This document shows, piece after piece, positions 38,533 through 46,588 of a stretch of 64,000 nucleotides of DNA (the first letter of the stretch is position 1; the number at the start of each line of letters is the position of its first letter). Source of the stretch: Thalassotalea sp. ND16A (lineage in GTDB: Bacteria > Pseudomonadota > Gammaproteobacteria > Enterobacterales > Alteromonadaceae); contig NZ_JQDZ01000009.1 of the NCBI RefSeq assembly GCF_000764205.1, forward strand, positions 113,909-177,908, written 5' to 3'. Under the pieces are notes generated by a model, which ran no database searches, was not told the origin of the DNA, and saw nothing but the letters and a program-made list of their open reading frames with translations. Both the position numbers and the translations under genes were made by a program.

Positions 38533-39699
38533 TTAAAAATCAAATTGAAAGCCAAACACGATCGCATCGTAGTCGGCCTGCACATCAGATTGATAATCCT
38601 GTACTTCACCAATTAAACGAAATTGTGGAGTCATTTGATAATGAACAAATAGCATTGATAATTCATTATCAACTTCTGCTACAGCAGCGAGTCCTCTTGT
38701 TGCATCTGCGGCTCTACTATCTTGGTGTCCTTCACCATAACTGTAGCCAACGGTAGTTTTATTAAAGGTGTAATCGGCTTCAACATACCATTGTGTTGCG
38801 TCAACATCAGCATCATTGATCGTACCACCGTATAAACCGTCTGCGCCTATACCTGTAGTGTCGGTATAAGATAATGTTAAACCAAAACCACCTAGGTCGA
38901 TGTGTGTCCCCACATCAAACCCTTCCAAATCGTAGTCAAATGAAGAAGCACCTTGAACGGAAACGTTTTGTTGTAAGAAACCAGCCCATAATTTAACACT
39001 ACCTGCACTGAAGTTGGTGCCATAATTAACTTGTCCTTCAAAACGTGGTGAATCGGTTTCAATGGCTGCATCTTGTGGCTCTTCAGGATTGATCATCGCC
39101 ACTTTAAATTCTAATCCATTCATATTAGGTGAAACATACTTTACCTGTGGATTAAAGTTGGCATAAACATAACCGGTGCCGATACGGCCACCCGTTGCAT
39201 TCCCGGTATCCGCTCCACCGCCTAACCAACCAACGCCGCCTTGACTTGCTTTATCACCGATCGCTGAGCTATTGAACACACCAAAATCTTTACCCACAAC
39301 AACAGAGCCAAAATCACCAGCTATTTTAATGTTCGCAACACGACTTTCAAATTGACCACCATTTTGTTGACCTCTACTGCCTTGTAGATGAGTATCTATT
39401 TGAAAGTGGCCTGAAACAGTTAAACCATTGGCCAATTTGGGTGCGGCCACATGAAAGTTCAAGTTAGCGGGATTAAAGCCAGATTGAACACGTACACCGC
39501 TTTCTTCACCATCGTGATCTGAGCTCACCACAAATACAGGTATTGAGCCACTCATACTGGTTTCCCATCCTGACTCACTTTCAATAACAACCGCGGCAGT
39601 AGCCGAAGTTGACATCGTTATCGTTGCCAAAGCCAATGCCATCGCACAGCTCAATTTTGTTGTCTGTTGTGTTTTATTTAAATTATCTAATTTTTTCAT
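38533..39699 (-). CDS. outer-membrane porin of the glycerol operon
   Basis: 388 aa from ATG 39699 (AGGAAG upstream; longer in-frame starts have none). Signal peptide ~1-35 ending TSATA|AVV. The mature part alternates polar and hydrophobic residues with Gly/Tyr/Phe-rich strands, contains FGSVVVGKDFGVF typical of Gram-negative trimeric porins, and ends in FGFQFDF with terminal Phe for BAM recognition. It lies after the transporter binding protein and before the terminator, so likely provides outer-membrane entry for glycerol. Substrate specificity is inferred from context. Confidence 0.85.
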   Translation of the reverse strand: MKKLDNLNKTQQTTKLSCAMALALATITMSTSATAAVVIESESGWETSMSGSIPVFVVSSDHDGEESGVRVQSGFNPANLNFHVAAPKLANGLTVSGHFQIDTHLQGSRGQQNGGQFESRVANIKIAGDFGSVVVGKDFGVFNSSAIGDKASQGGVGWLGGGADTGNATGGRIGTGYVYANFNPQVKYVSPNMNGLEFKVAMINPEEPQDAAIETDSPRFEGQVNYGTNFSAGSVKLWAGFLQQNVSVQGASSFDYDLEGFDVGTHIDLGGFGLTLSYTDTTGIGADGLYGGTINDADVDATQWYVEADYTFNKTTVGYSYGEGHQDSRAADATRGLAAVAEVDNELSMLFVHYQMTPQFRLIGEVQDYQSDVQADYDAIVFGFQFDF

Positions 39700-39842
39700 A
39701 GTATTACTTCCTGAATATAGTGTTTCGATTAACAAGGCGAAGCTCATTGTTGAACTCTGTTGATAAAATTTGCCTGTGTTAATCCACGCCCCAAAATTAC
39801 TTGAGGAGCGGATAATTATTTTTATAAAGGGTTACTGTTTAG

Positions 39843-41573
39843 TTATTCGGCGCGCCAGCTTTTTAGTAACTCATCATAAGCAATGGTTTTGCCTTGAGGT
39901 TTTTCATTACTTAGCTTGGCTTTTGGAGCACCTGGTTTATTCAACCAGTAGCTAGGATCACTCTTTTTATTCAGTTTCGGACCACATTCGCCTTGAACAT
40001 TGGCACGCTCTAAACGTTGCATGACTTTGTCTTGTGCAGCGGCTAAATTATCGAGTGCTTGTTGTGGAGTTTTCTCACCACTTGCTGCTTCAGCAATGTT
40101 CTGCCACCAAAGTTGCGCCAACTTAGGATAATCTGGAACGTTAGTTCCTGTAGGAGTCCAGTTTTTACGCGCAGGGCTACGGTAAAACTCAACTAACCCA
40201 CCTAATTTCGGGGCGGCATCTGTCATCGCTTGAGAGTTCAAGTCAGACTCACGAATAGGGGTTAAGCCAACTAAGGTTTTTTTCAATGAAACGGTCTTAG
40301 AAACAGTAAACTGTGCATATAACCACGCCGCTAAACGACGCTTTTCTGGTGTAGATTTCATGAAAGTCCAGGCACCAGTATCTTGATAACCAAGTTTCAT
40401 CCCTTCTTCCCAATATGGACCTTTTGGTGAAGGAGCCATACGCCATTTAGGTGTACCATCTTCATTTACAACGGCTAAACCTTTATCTGTCATACTTGCA
40501 GTAAAAGCGGTATACCAAAATATTTGCTGAGCAATATTACCTTGTGAAGGCACAGGACCAGCTTCAGAGAATGTCATACCTTGTGCTTGTGGTGGCGCAT
40601 AATCGTTTAACCAATCCACATATTTAGTTGTTGCAAAAACGGCTGCTGGCCCATTAGTTGCACCACCTCGAGCTACACTAGAGCCTACTGGTCGACAACC
40701 TTCTACACGAATACCCCATTCATCTACAGGTAAACCATTTGGTAACCCTTTATCACCAGCGCCCGCCATTGAGAACCAAGCATCAGTGAAACGCCATCCA
40801 AGTGACGGATCTTTTTTACCATAGTCCATATGACCATATACACGCTCACCATCAATCATTTTCACATGGTTGGTAAAGAAGTCAGCAATATCTTCATAGG
40901 CAGACCAGTTTTCTGGCACTCCTAATGCGTAACCATAACGGTCCTTGAATTGTTTCTTTAAATCATCACGAGCAAACCAATCGGCACGAAACCAGTATAA
41001 GTTAGCAAACTGTTGATCCGGTAATTGATATAATTTTCCGTCTGGTCCGGTGGTAAAGTCTAATCCGATAAAATCATCAATATCTAGTGTTGGTAGGGTA
41101 TAATCTGCCGCTTCATTCTCGATCATATCTGAAATTGGAACAACTTTGCCATAGCGAAAGTGGGTGCCAATTAAATCTGAATCATTGATGTAGGCATCAT
41201 AGATATTACGGCCCGATTGCATTTGAGTTTGTAATTTTTCAACGACATCACCTTCTTGGATCAAGTCATGATTAACCTTGATGCCTGTGATTTCTTCAAA
41301 TGCTTTGGCCAGAACCTTAGATTCATAAGTATGTGTTGCGATGGTTTCTGACGCAACGTTGATTGTCATACCCTGGAATGGTTTAGCAGCTTCAATAAAC
41401 CACTTCAGTTCTTCTAGTTGTTCATTTTTACTTAAGGTGGACTGGGTAAATTCCTTATCCAACCATTTATTTGCTGTCGTAAGAGATTGATTCGCTAACG
41501 CAGGCAAAGCTATTCCGACGCTCAGCATAGCTGCGACTAGTAATACAATCTTCTTTGGTCTATTCTCTTTCAT
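39843..41573 (-). CDS. glpV: periplasmic solute-binding protein of the glycerol ABC transporter (GlpV-like)
   Basis: 576 aa from ATG 41573 (GAGAG upstream), with signal peptide ~1-28 (LPALA|NQ). A cluster B-type ABC binding protein; its large size (~580 aa) and companion genes (two permeases, two ATPases, DUF2160) match the GlpSTPQV glycerol system described in rhizobia. It presumably binds glycerol in the periplasm. It follows two strong inverted repeats in the 246-bp spacer after the DUF2160 gene, which could stabilise the mRNA and allow higher expression than the membrane subunits. Confidence 0.85.
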   Translation of the reverse strand: MKENRPKKIVLLVAAMLSVGIALPALANQSLTTANKWLDKEFTQSTLSKNEQLEELKWFIEAAKPFQGMTINVASETIATHTYESKVLAKAFEEITGIKVNHDLIQEGDVVEKLQTQMQSGRNIYDAYINDSDLIGTHFRYGKVVPISDMIENEAADYTLPTLDIDDFIGLDFTTGPDGKLYQLPDQQFANLYWFRADWFARDDLKKQFKDRYGYALGVPENWSAYEDIADFFTNHVKMIDGERVYGHMDYGKKDPSLGWRFTDAWFSMAGAGDKGLPNGLPVDEWGIRVEGCRPVGSSVARGGATNGPAAVFATTKYVDWLNDYAPPQAQGMTFSEAGPVPSQGNIAQQIFWYTAFTASMTDKGLAVVNEDGTPKWRMAPSPKGPYWEEGMKLGYQDTGAWTFMKSTPEKRRLAAWLYAQFTVSKTVSLKKTLVGLTPIRESDLNSQAMTDAAPKLGGLVEFYRSPARKNWTPTGTNVPDYPKLAQLWWQNIAEAASGEKTPQQALDNLAAAQDKVMQRLERANVQGECGPKLNKKSDPSYWLNKPGAPKAKLSNEKPQGKTIAYDELLKSWRAE

Positions 41574-41608
41574 GATAACTCTCATTTTATTTTAGATTGT
41601 GATTGATC

Positions 41609-41651
41609 GCTGGAAATATGTATCAATTGCTACCTTGTTCATATTTCCAGC
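41609..41651 (-). repeat. intercistronic inverted repeat upstream of glpV
   Basis: GCTGGAAATATG (41609-41620) and CATATTTCCAGC (41640-41651) form a perfect 12-bp stem with a 19-nt loop and no T tract. It lies ~36 bp upstream of the glpV start, inside the operon transcript. Confidence 0.75.
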
Positions 41652-41735
41652 ACTTTCGTTGGTATTAGCCAACAGATAAGGCTAGGTAAATAGTTTCCGT
41701 TAACAAACGTTAATTGACTCTATTGGCTCCAGCCT

Positions 41736-41775
41736 TTAAACATATCGATGTTGTTAATTAAATCGATATGTTTAA
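41736..41775 (-). repeat. second intercistronic inverted repeat, after the DUF2160 gene
   Basis: TTAAACATATCGAT (41736-41749) and ATCGATATGTTTAA (41762-41775) form a perfect 14-bp stem with a 12-nt loop, 44 bp after the DUF2160 stop. It has only a weak T-rich flank, so processing or mRNA protection is as likely as termination. Confidence 0.75.
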
Positions 41776-41819
41776 TTTTCCCAGCAATGACTTCCCTCAT
41801 ACACATTGCTAGTTTTGAT

Positions 41820-42092
41820 TTATCCCCAGCGTAGTAATACCGCTAGCCATATAGTCGATAGCGCTAACGCAATCATCAGACTTAATTCAGTAAAGGCCAA
41901 AAATGCTAAATGAATATAAGCACTGCTCAATAGGCCAATAAAAAGTCGATCGCCTCGAGTCGTACTAATCGGAAGAAACCCTTTACGTTCTGTACAAGGA
42001 ACTTTGATTTCATACACCGTCATGCACACCAGTATTACTGCAATAACACTAAAGAAGGCTGCGGTTAGTTCAGTCCATGCCATCCAATTCAT
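41820..42092 (-). CDS. DUF2160 small membrane subunit of the glycerol transporter locus
   Basis: 90 aa from ATG 42092, chosen for the strong TAGGAGAAATATT site; upstream in-frame codons run into glpQ. Three hydrophobic helices (~5-25, 45-65, 68-86) with the internal YEIKVPCTERKGFLPI segment. DUF2160 proteins are found beside GlpPQ permeases in glycerol ABC loci, suggesting an accessory membrane subunit; biochemical role unknown. 20 bp after glpQ. Confidence 0.82.
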   Translation of the reverse strand: MNWMAWTELTAAFFSVIAVILVCMTVYEIKVPCTERKGFLPISTTRGDRLFIGLLSSAYIHLAFLAFTELSLMIALALSTIWLAVLLRWG

Positions 42093-42112
42093 AATATTTC
42101 TCCTAAAATTTC

Positions 42113-42919
42113 TTAAACACGGCCTAGGGCGAAACCCTTGGCAACATGATTTCGTACAAACCAAATCACTAGTATTCCAGGGATGATGGTTAAGATGCCT
42201 GCGGCAGATAATAAGCCCCAATCGATACCCGCAGCACCAACCGTTCTAGTCATAATGGCGGCAATAGGCTTTGCTTCTACAGAGGTTAACGTTCTCGCAA
42301 GTAATAACTCGACCCAAGAAAACATAAAACAGAAGAATGCCGTCACACCAATACCTGAACGGATCATCGGGAGAAAGATCCGAATAAAAAATCGTGGAAA
42401 GCTATAGCCATCAATAAACGCAGTTTCATCAACTTCACGTGGTACACCAGAGATGAACCCTTCTAAAATCCATACCGCTAACGGAACGGTGAATAGACAA
42501 TGGGCAAGTGCTACTGCTATATGCGTATCGAATAAGCCTACTGACGAATAAAGTTGAAAGAAAGGCAATAAAAAAACAGCCGGTGGTGCCATTCTATTGG
42601 TCAGTAACCAAAAGAATAAGTGTTTGTCACCAACAAATTTATAGCGACTAAAAGCATAAGCTGCAGGTAACGCTACGGTTAATGTGATGACCATATTCAT
42701 GCCAACATATATCATCGAATTCACATAGCCCATGTACCAACTTGGATCACTGAATATGGTAATATAATTGTCGAAGGTAAAGTTACTTGGCCACAAAGTT
42801 AGGGCACCAAGTATTTCATCATTTTGCTTAAATGACATATTGAGCAACCAATAAATAGGCGTCAATAGAAATAATAAGTAAGCGGTCATGCCTAGTGTTT
42901 TACGTTTATTCATTTGCAT
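42113..42919 (-). CDS. glpQ: glycerol ABC transporter permease GlpQ (MalG type)
   Basis: 268 aa, six membrane helices. The cytoplasmic EAA loop that docks the ATPase is visible as EVDETAFIDGYSFPRFF (~170-186). ATG 42919 follows AAGGAG with a 6-bp spacer. Forms the heterodimeric membrane channel with GlpP, 10 bp upstream. Assignment to glycerol rests on the whole locus. Confidence 0.88.
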   Translation of the reverse strand: MQMNKRKTLGMTAYLLFLLTPIYWLLNMSFKQNDEILGALTLWPSNFTFDNYITIFSDPSWYMGYVNSMIYVGMNMVITLTVALPAAYAFSRYKFVGDKHLFFWLLTNRMAPPAVFLLPFFQLYSSVGLFDTHIAVALAHCLFTVPLAVWILEGFISGVPREVDETAFIDGYSFPRFFIRIFLPMIRSGIGVTAFFCFMFSWVELLLARTLTSVEAKPIAAIMTRTVGAAGIDWGLLSAAGILTIIPGILVIWFVRNHVAKGFALGRV

Positions 42920-42929
42920 GGAATACTCC

Positions 42930-43796
42930 TTATTTTGCTTTGTCTTGAAGGTTGATGACGGTAAAGAACAGGTAACAGACTAATAACACTATTAAGTAAT
43001 AAATCAGTGAAAAAGCTGCTGCAGGTCCTAAATCAAACTGACCTATTGCCATTTTAGTTAACGCCTGGCTTAGAAAAGTGGTGGAGTTACCTGGTCCGCC
43101 ACCTGTCAAAACAAATGGTTCGGTATAGATCATAAAGCTATCCATAAATCGTAATAACACACCGATTACCAGCACACTTTTTAAACGGGGTAACTGAATG
43201 TAGCGGAAGATTGCCCAGCTTGATGCACGGTCGATACGTGCGGCTTGATAAAAGGCTTCCGGTATTGCTCGCAAACCCGAATAACAAAGTAAAGCAATCA
43301 ATGATGTCCAGTGCCAAACATCCATTAATAGTACGGTGAACCAGGCATCGCTTGCATTTGATGCATAGTTATAATCGATGCCTATAGAATTCACGGCCCA
43401 GCCGAATAAGCCAATATCTTCACGGCTAAACGTTTGCCAGATAGTGCCGACTACGTTCCAAGGAATTAATAACGGTATGGCAACGAGTATTAAACTAACC
43501 GAAGCCATTCGACCTTTTGCTGGCATCATTAGCGCAACGGCAATACCGAGTGGAACTTCAATCAACAACACAGAAAATGAATAACTAAATTGGCGCAACA
43601 GTGAGTCAAGTAAGCGCGGGCTGCGCAACATTTCTCGATACCATTCGGCGCCAACAAAATACGCTGTATTTTGGTCAAAGATATCTTGTACCGAATAATT
43701 GACCACGGTCATGATTGGCACAATTGCCGAAAATGCCACTAGTAAAAAAACCGGTAAGACAAGCCACCATGCTTTGTTATTGGTTATCTTGTTCAT
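42930..43796 (-). CDS. glpP: glycerol ABC transporter permease GlpP (MalF type)
   Basis: 288 aa with six helices and the EAA loop PEAFYQAARIDRASSW (~195-210). Its start overlaps the glpT stop by 4 bp (ATGA), a sign of translational coupling. Partner of GlpQ. Confidence 0.88.
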   Translation of the reverse strand: MNKITNNKAWWLVLPVFLLVAFSAIVPIMTVVNYSVQDIFDQNTAYFVGAEWYREMLRSPRLLDSLLRQFSYSFSVLLIEVPLGIAVALMMPAKGRMASVSLILVAIPLLIPWNVVGTIWQTFSREDIGLFGWAVNSIGIDYNYASNASDAWFTVLLMDVWHWTSLIALLCYSGLRAIPEAFYQAARIDRASSWAIFRYIQLPRLKSVLVIGVLLRFMDSFMIYTEPFVLTGGGPGNSTTFLSQALTKMAIGQFDLGPAAAFSLIYYLIVLLVCYLFFTVINLQDKAK

Positions 43797-44911
43797 GCGC
43801 TTTCTCCTTCGAACTCTTCAGGTAGTTCTACCAAGAATTCATCAACATATAGCTTCAACCACTGTTCAGGAAAACTAATGTACACTTTACCCTTTGGTAC
43901 CTGTCGATCTTCTTCGAGACGAACTTTTAACTCTTGCCCGTTTAATTTTAAATCAAGTATTTTGTATGTGCCCAAGTCGGCAACATGAACAAGATCACAA
44001 CAATATGCATCATGATTTGGCTCATCCCATACCTGAATGAATTCCGGACGAATTCCAACCTTGATATTGTTACTCGGAATTTTGCTAAGTAACTCAACCA
44101 GCTCAGGCTCTAAATTCACTTGCGTATTGCCAAATTGAACTCCGTTAGCACTGCGTTGTACTTCAATAAAGTTCATCCCTGGACTACCGATAAAATAGCC
44201 AACAAAAGCATGATTTGGACGTTCAAACAATTCACGTGGGCTACCAAACTGCACAATTTGGCCATCGTACATTACCGCTATTTTTTCAGCGAAAGTTGAA
44301 GCCTCTAACTGATCGTGAGTAACATAAATCATGGTGATGTTGAACTGCTCATGGATTTGCTTCAGTTTACGACGCAATTTCCATTTGAGCTGGGGGTCAA
44401 TAACCGTCAATGGCTCATCAAACAGAATTGCCGAAACATCACTGCGAACTAAGCCCCGTCCCATCGAAACTTTTTGTTTCTCATCGGCGGTTAAATTACT
44501 CGCCCTGCGCTTTAAAAGTGGCGTTAGCTCAAGCACTTCAGCGATTTCATGAACCCTATGCTGTACTTGAACCTCAGGTGTTTTCATGTTGCGCAATGGG
44601 AATGCCAAATTATCAAAAACAGTCATCGAATCATAAATAACAGGAAATTGAAAAACTTGGGCAATATTACGATCTTCAGGGGGTATATGATTCACTTCAA
44701 CCCCATCGAATAATACCTTGCCATTGGAAGGCGATAACAAGCCAGACATGATATTCAATAACGTACTCTTACCACACCCTGAGGGTCCAAGTAATGCGTA
44801 GGCACCACCATGTTCCCAAACATGATCCATTTCTCTAATCGCATAATCAGATGGTTTACTCGCATCTTTAGAGTAGCTATGGGCTAATGATTTTAAATGT
44901 ATTTCAGCCAT
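43793..44911 (-). CDS. glpT: glycerol ABC transporter ATPase GlpT
   Basis: 372 aa of the MalK/UgpC type with a C-terminal TOBE-like regulatory domain (~245-365). Walker A GPSGCGKST (~39-47), Q loop VFQFP, Walker B ILFDEPLTVID and switch His in YVTHDQ are intact, but the ABC signature is degenerate (NLTADEKQ in place of LSGGQ). This complements GlpS, which has a perfect signature but no switch His. glpS ends 6 bp upstream. Confidence 0.88.
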   Translation of the reverse strand: MAEIHLKSLAHSYSKDASKPSDYAIREMDHVWEHGGAYALLGPSGCGKSTLLNIMSGLLSPSNGKVLFDGVEVNHIPPEDRNIAQVFQFPVIYDSMTVFDNLAFPLRNMKTPEVQVQHRVHEIAEVLELTPLLKRRASNLTADEKQKVSMGRGLVRSDVSAILFDEPLTVIDPQLKWKLRRKLKQIHEQFNITMIYVTHDQLEASTFAEKIAVMYDGQIVQFGSPRELFERPNHAFVGYFIGSPGMNFIEVQRSANGVQFGNTQVNLEPELVELLSKIPSNNIKVGIRPEFIQVWDEPNHDAYCCDLVHVADLGTYKILDLKLNGQELKVRLEEDRQVPKGKVYISFPEQWLKLYVDEFLVELPEEFEGESA

Positions 44912-44917
44912 TATGTA

Positions 44918-46006
44918 TTACCTCTTGGTCTGTTGAGATGCTGTTTGAATGGTATTGCCATCAAGATCAAACACTAAAAGTTTATGGGTAGGTAAATATA
45001 CTTTGATTTCATCCCCAATGTGATAGCTAATTACCCCAGACAATTGAATAACCAATTCGAAATGATCATTAATCACATGCATATAAGTTTCAGAACCACT
45101 AATTTCAGCCAACTGCATGCGCATTGATAATTCCAGGTCGTCATCACTATTAGGAACTAAGCCGATATGACTCGGTAGGACACCAAATAAATAATCGCCC
45201 GGTGGGATTCGACTTAAATCTTGGTCTATTGGAAAATGTACTGATTCATCAAAGGTCACTTCATTGTTGCTTAGTCGCCCTGGAATAAGATTAATCGCAG
45301 GCTCACTATAGAGTTTTGCGGCATCAACATTTACCGGCTGACGGTACACTTTAGATGCAGGACCACTTTGTATCACGCGGCCCTCATGAAGTAGTGAAGT
45401 TACACCACCTAGCGCCAATGCTTCATTAGGTTCAGTCGTTGCGTAAATGGCAATCGTATTGCGCTCTTCAAATAAATCTCTTAATTCTGCTCTTAATTCT
45501 TCTCGTAATTTGTAATCAAGATTAACTAATGGCTCATCAAATAAAATTATACTGGCATCTTTAACTAAGGCTCGAGCCATAGAAGTACGTTGCTGTTGAC
45601 CACCCGACAATTCAAGCGGGTATCGGTCTAAAAAAGGCTCAATTTGCAGGATAGCAGCGGTTTCATTAACCCGTTTAGTAATTTCAGATTCTTTGATCTT
45701 TGCCAATCGCAGTGGGGATGCAATGTTTTCCCGAACCGTTAAATTGGGGTAATTAATAAACTGCTGATAGACCATGGAAATATTTCTTTTCTGCACAGCG
45801 ATATTGGTCACATCTTGACCATTCATATAGATATGTCCTGACGTTGGTTTATCTAAGCCAGCCATCAGCCGCATAAGCGATGTTTTTCCCGCGAGTGTTC
45901 GACCCAAAAGGACATTAAATGACCCTGGTTCCAATTTGAGATTAATGTCTGAAAGATAGGTATCCCCATCTACAACGTACTCTATGTTTTCTAAAACTAA
46001 TGACAT
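44918..46006 (-). CDS. glpS: glycerol ABC transporter ATPase GlpS
   Basis: 362 aa; first gene of the transporter operon. Walker A GRTLAGKT (~35-42), Q loop YQQF, signature LSGGQQQR (~138) and Walker B ILFDEPLVNLD are intact. The switch His is replaced (YATTEPNEAL), as expected for GlpS relatives. With GlpT it should form an asymmetric NBD pair. The promoter is sigma-54 type (46089-46104), with phased activator sites farther upstream. A close paralogue is at 48440. Confidence 0.88.
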   Translation of the reverse strand: MSLVLENIEYVVDGDTYLSDINLKLEPGSFNVLLGRTLAGKTSLMRLMAGLDKPTSGHIYMNGQDVTNIAVQKRNISMVYQQFINYPNLTVRENIASPLRLAKIKESEITKRVNETAAILQIEPFLDRYPLELSGGQQQRTSMARALVKDASIILFDEPLVNLDYKLREELRAELRDLFEERNTIAIYATTEPNEALALGGVTSLLHEGRVIQSGPASKVYRQPVNVDAAKLYSEPAINLIPGRLSNNEVTFDESVHFPIDQDLSRIPPGDYLFGVLPSHIGLVPNSDDDLELSMRMQLAEISGSETYMHVINDHFELVIQLSGVISYHIGDEIKVYLPTHKLLVFDLDGNTIQTASQQTKR

Positions 46007-46088
46007 ATGGTTGACTCCTCCTATTCATATTGGTTTTGCATAGAACTTTGCAAATTAATGAACAAAATTATTTTCATAATCCTAACGC

Positions 46089-46104
46089 TGCAACCTTTAA
46101 GCCA
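46089..46104 (-). promoter_or_regulatory. sigma-54 (-24/-12) promoter of the glpSTPQ-glpV operon
   Basis: On the minus strand TGGCTTAAAGGTTGCA has the invariant GG and GC with exact spacing (TGGC-N7-TTGCA). The predicted transcription start (~46079) leaves a ~70-nt leader before glpS. The divergent gene encodes a sigma-54 activator, which makes the call self-consistent. Confidence 0.8.
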
Positions 46105-46216
46105 AAATGTAATAAATTTGTAAACAAATTACCACCAACCACTTAACGTATTGTTTATTAAGGGGTTAAATAGTCTTAATTGACTATTTATTCGATGTAC
46201 CCGCATAAAATAACAC

Positions 46217-46293
46217 TGTTCACACTTATCAAAAACTGTTCAAAAGTGTTCAATACATTTGGCCGTAAACAATTATTTGTGTTCATTTGAACA
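46217..46293. promoter_or_regulatory. phased TGTTCA activator sites
   Basis: TGTTCA occurs at 46217, 46237, 46247 and 46280; the last joins TGAACA (46288) to give the palindrome TGTTCATTTGAACA. Offsets of 20, 10 and 33 bp put the sites on one DNA face. They lie ~138-214 bp upstream of the predicted glpS start, a usual distance for sigma-54 enhancers. Two inverse copies (TGAACA, 46544 and 46551) sit near the regulator's own start. Confidence 0.65.
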
Positions 46294-46588
46294 ATTAGCA
46301 CTAAATAGCCATCAATGGCGAAAACGGATAGCAAGATAAATAGGCAGAAAATAAAATGATAATTTCAGTAATGCCCACTGAAAAACAAAATAACTTAACC
46401 ACTTGTTTTTTATACCATTATAAAAACAAGATGATAACAAAAAGAAAATACGACTCCTAAAAGCATACTTTTCAGTTGACTGAGATAGCTAAAACGCTTA
46501 TAAATTACACTGGAAGTTGTAATTTATTGTTGAAATACACTGTTGAACACTGAACATATGCCAACATTTAAAGATTGAGGAAAATCAG

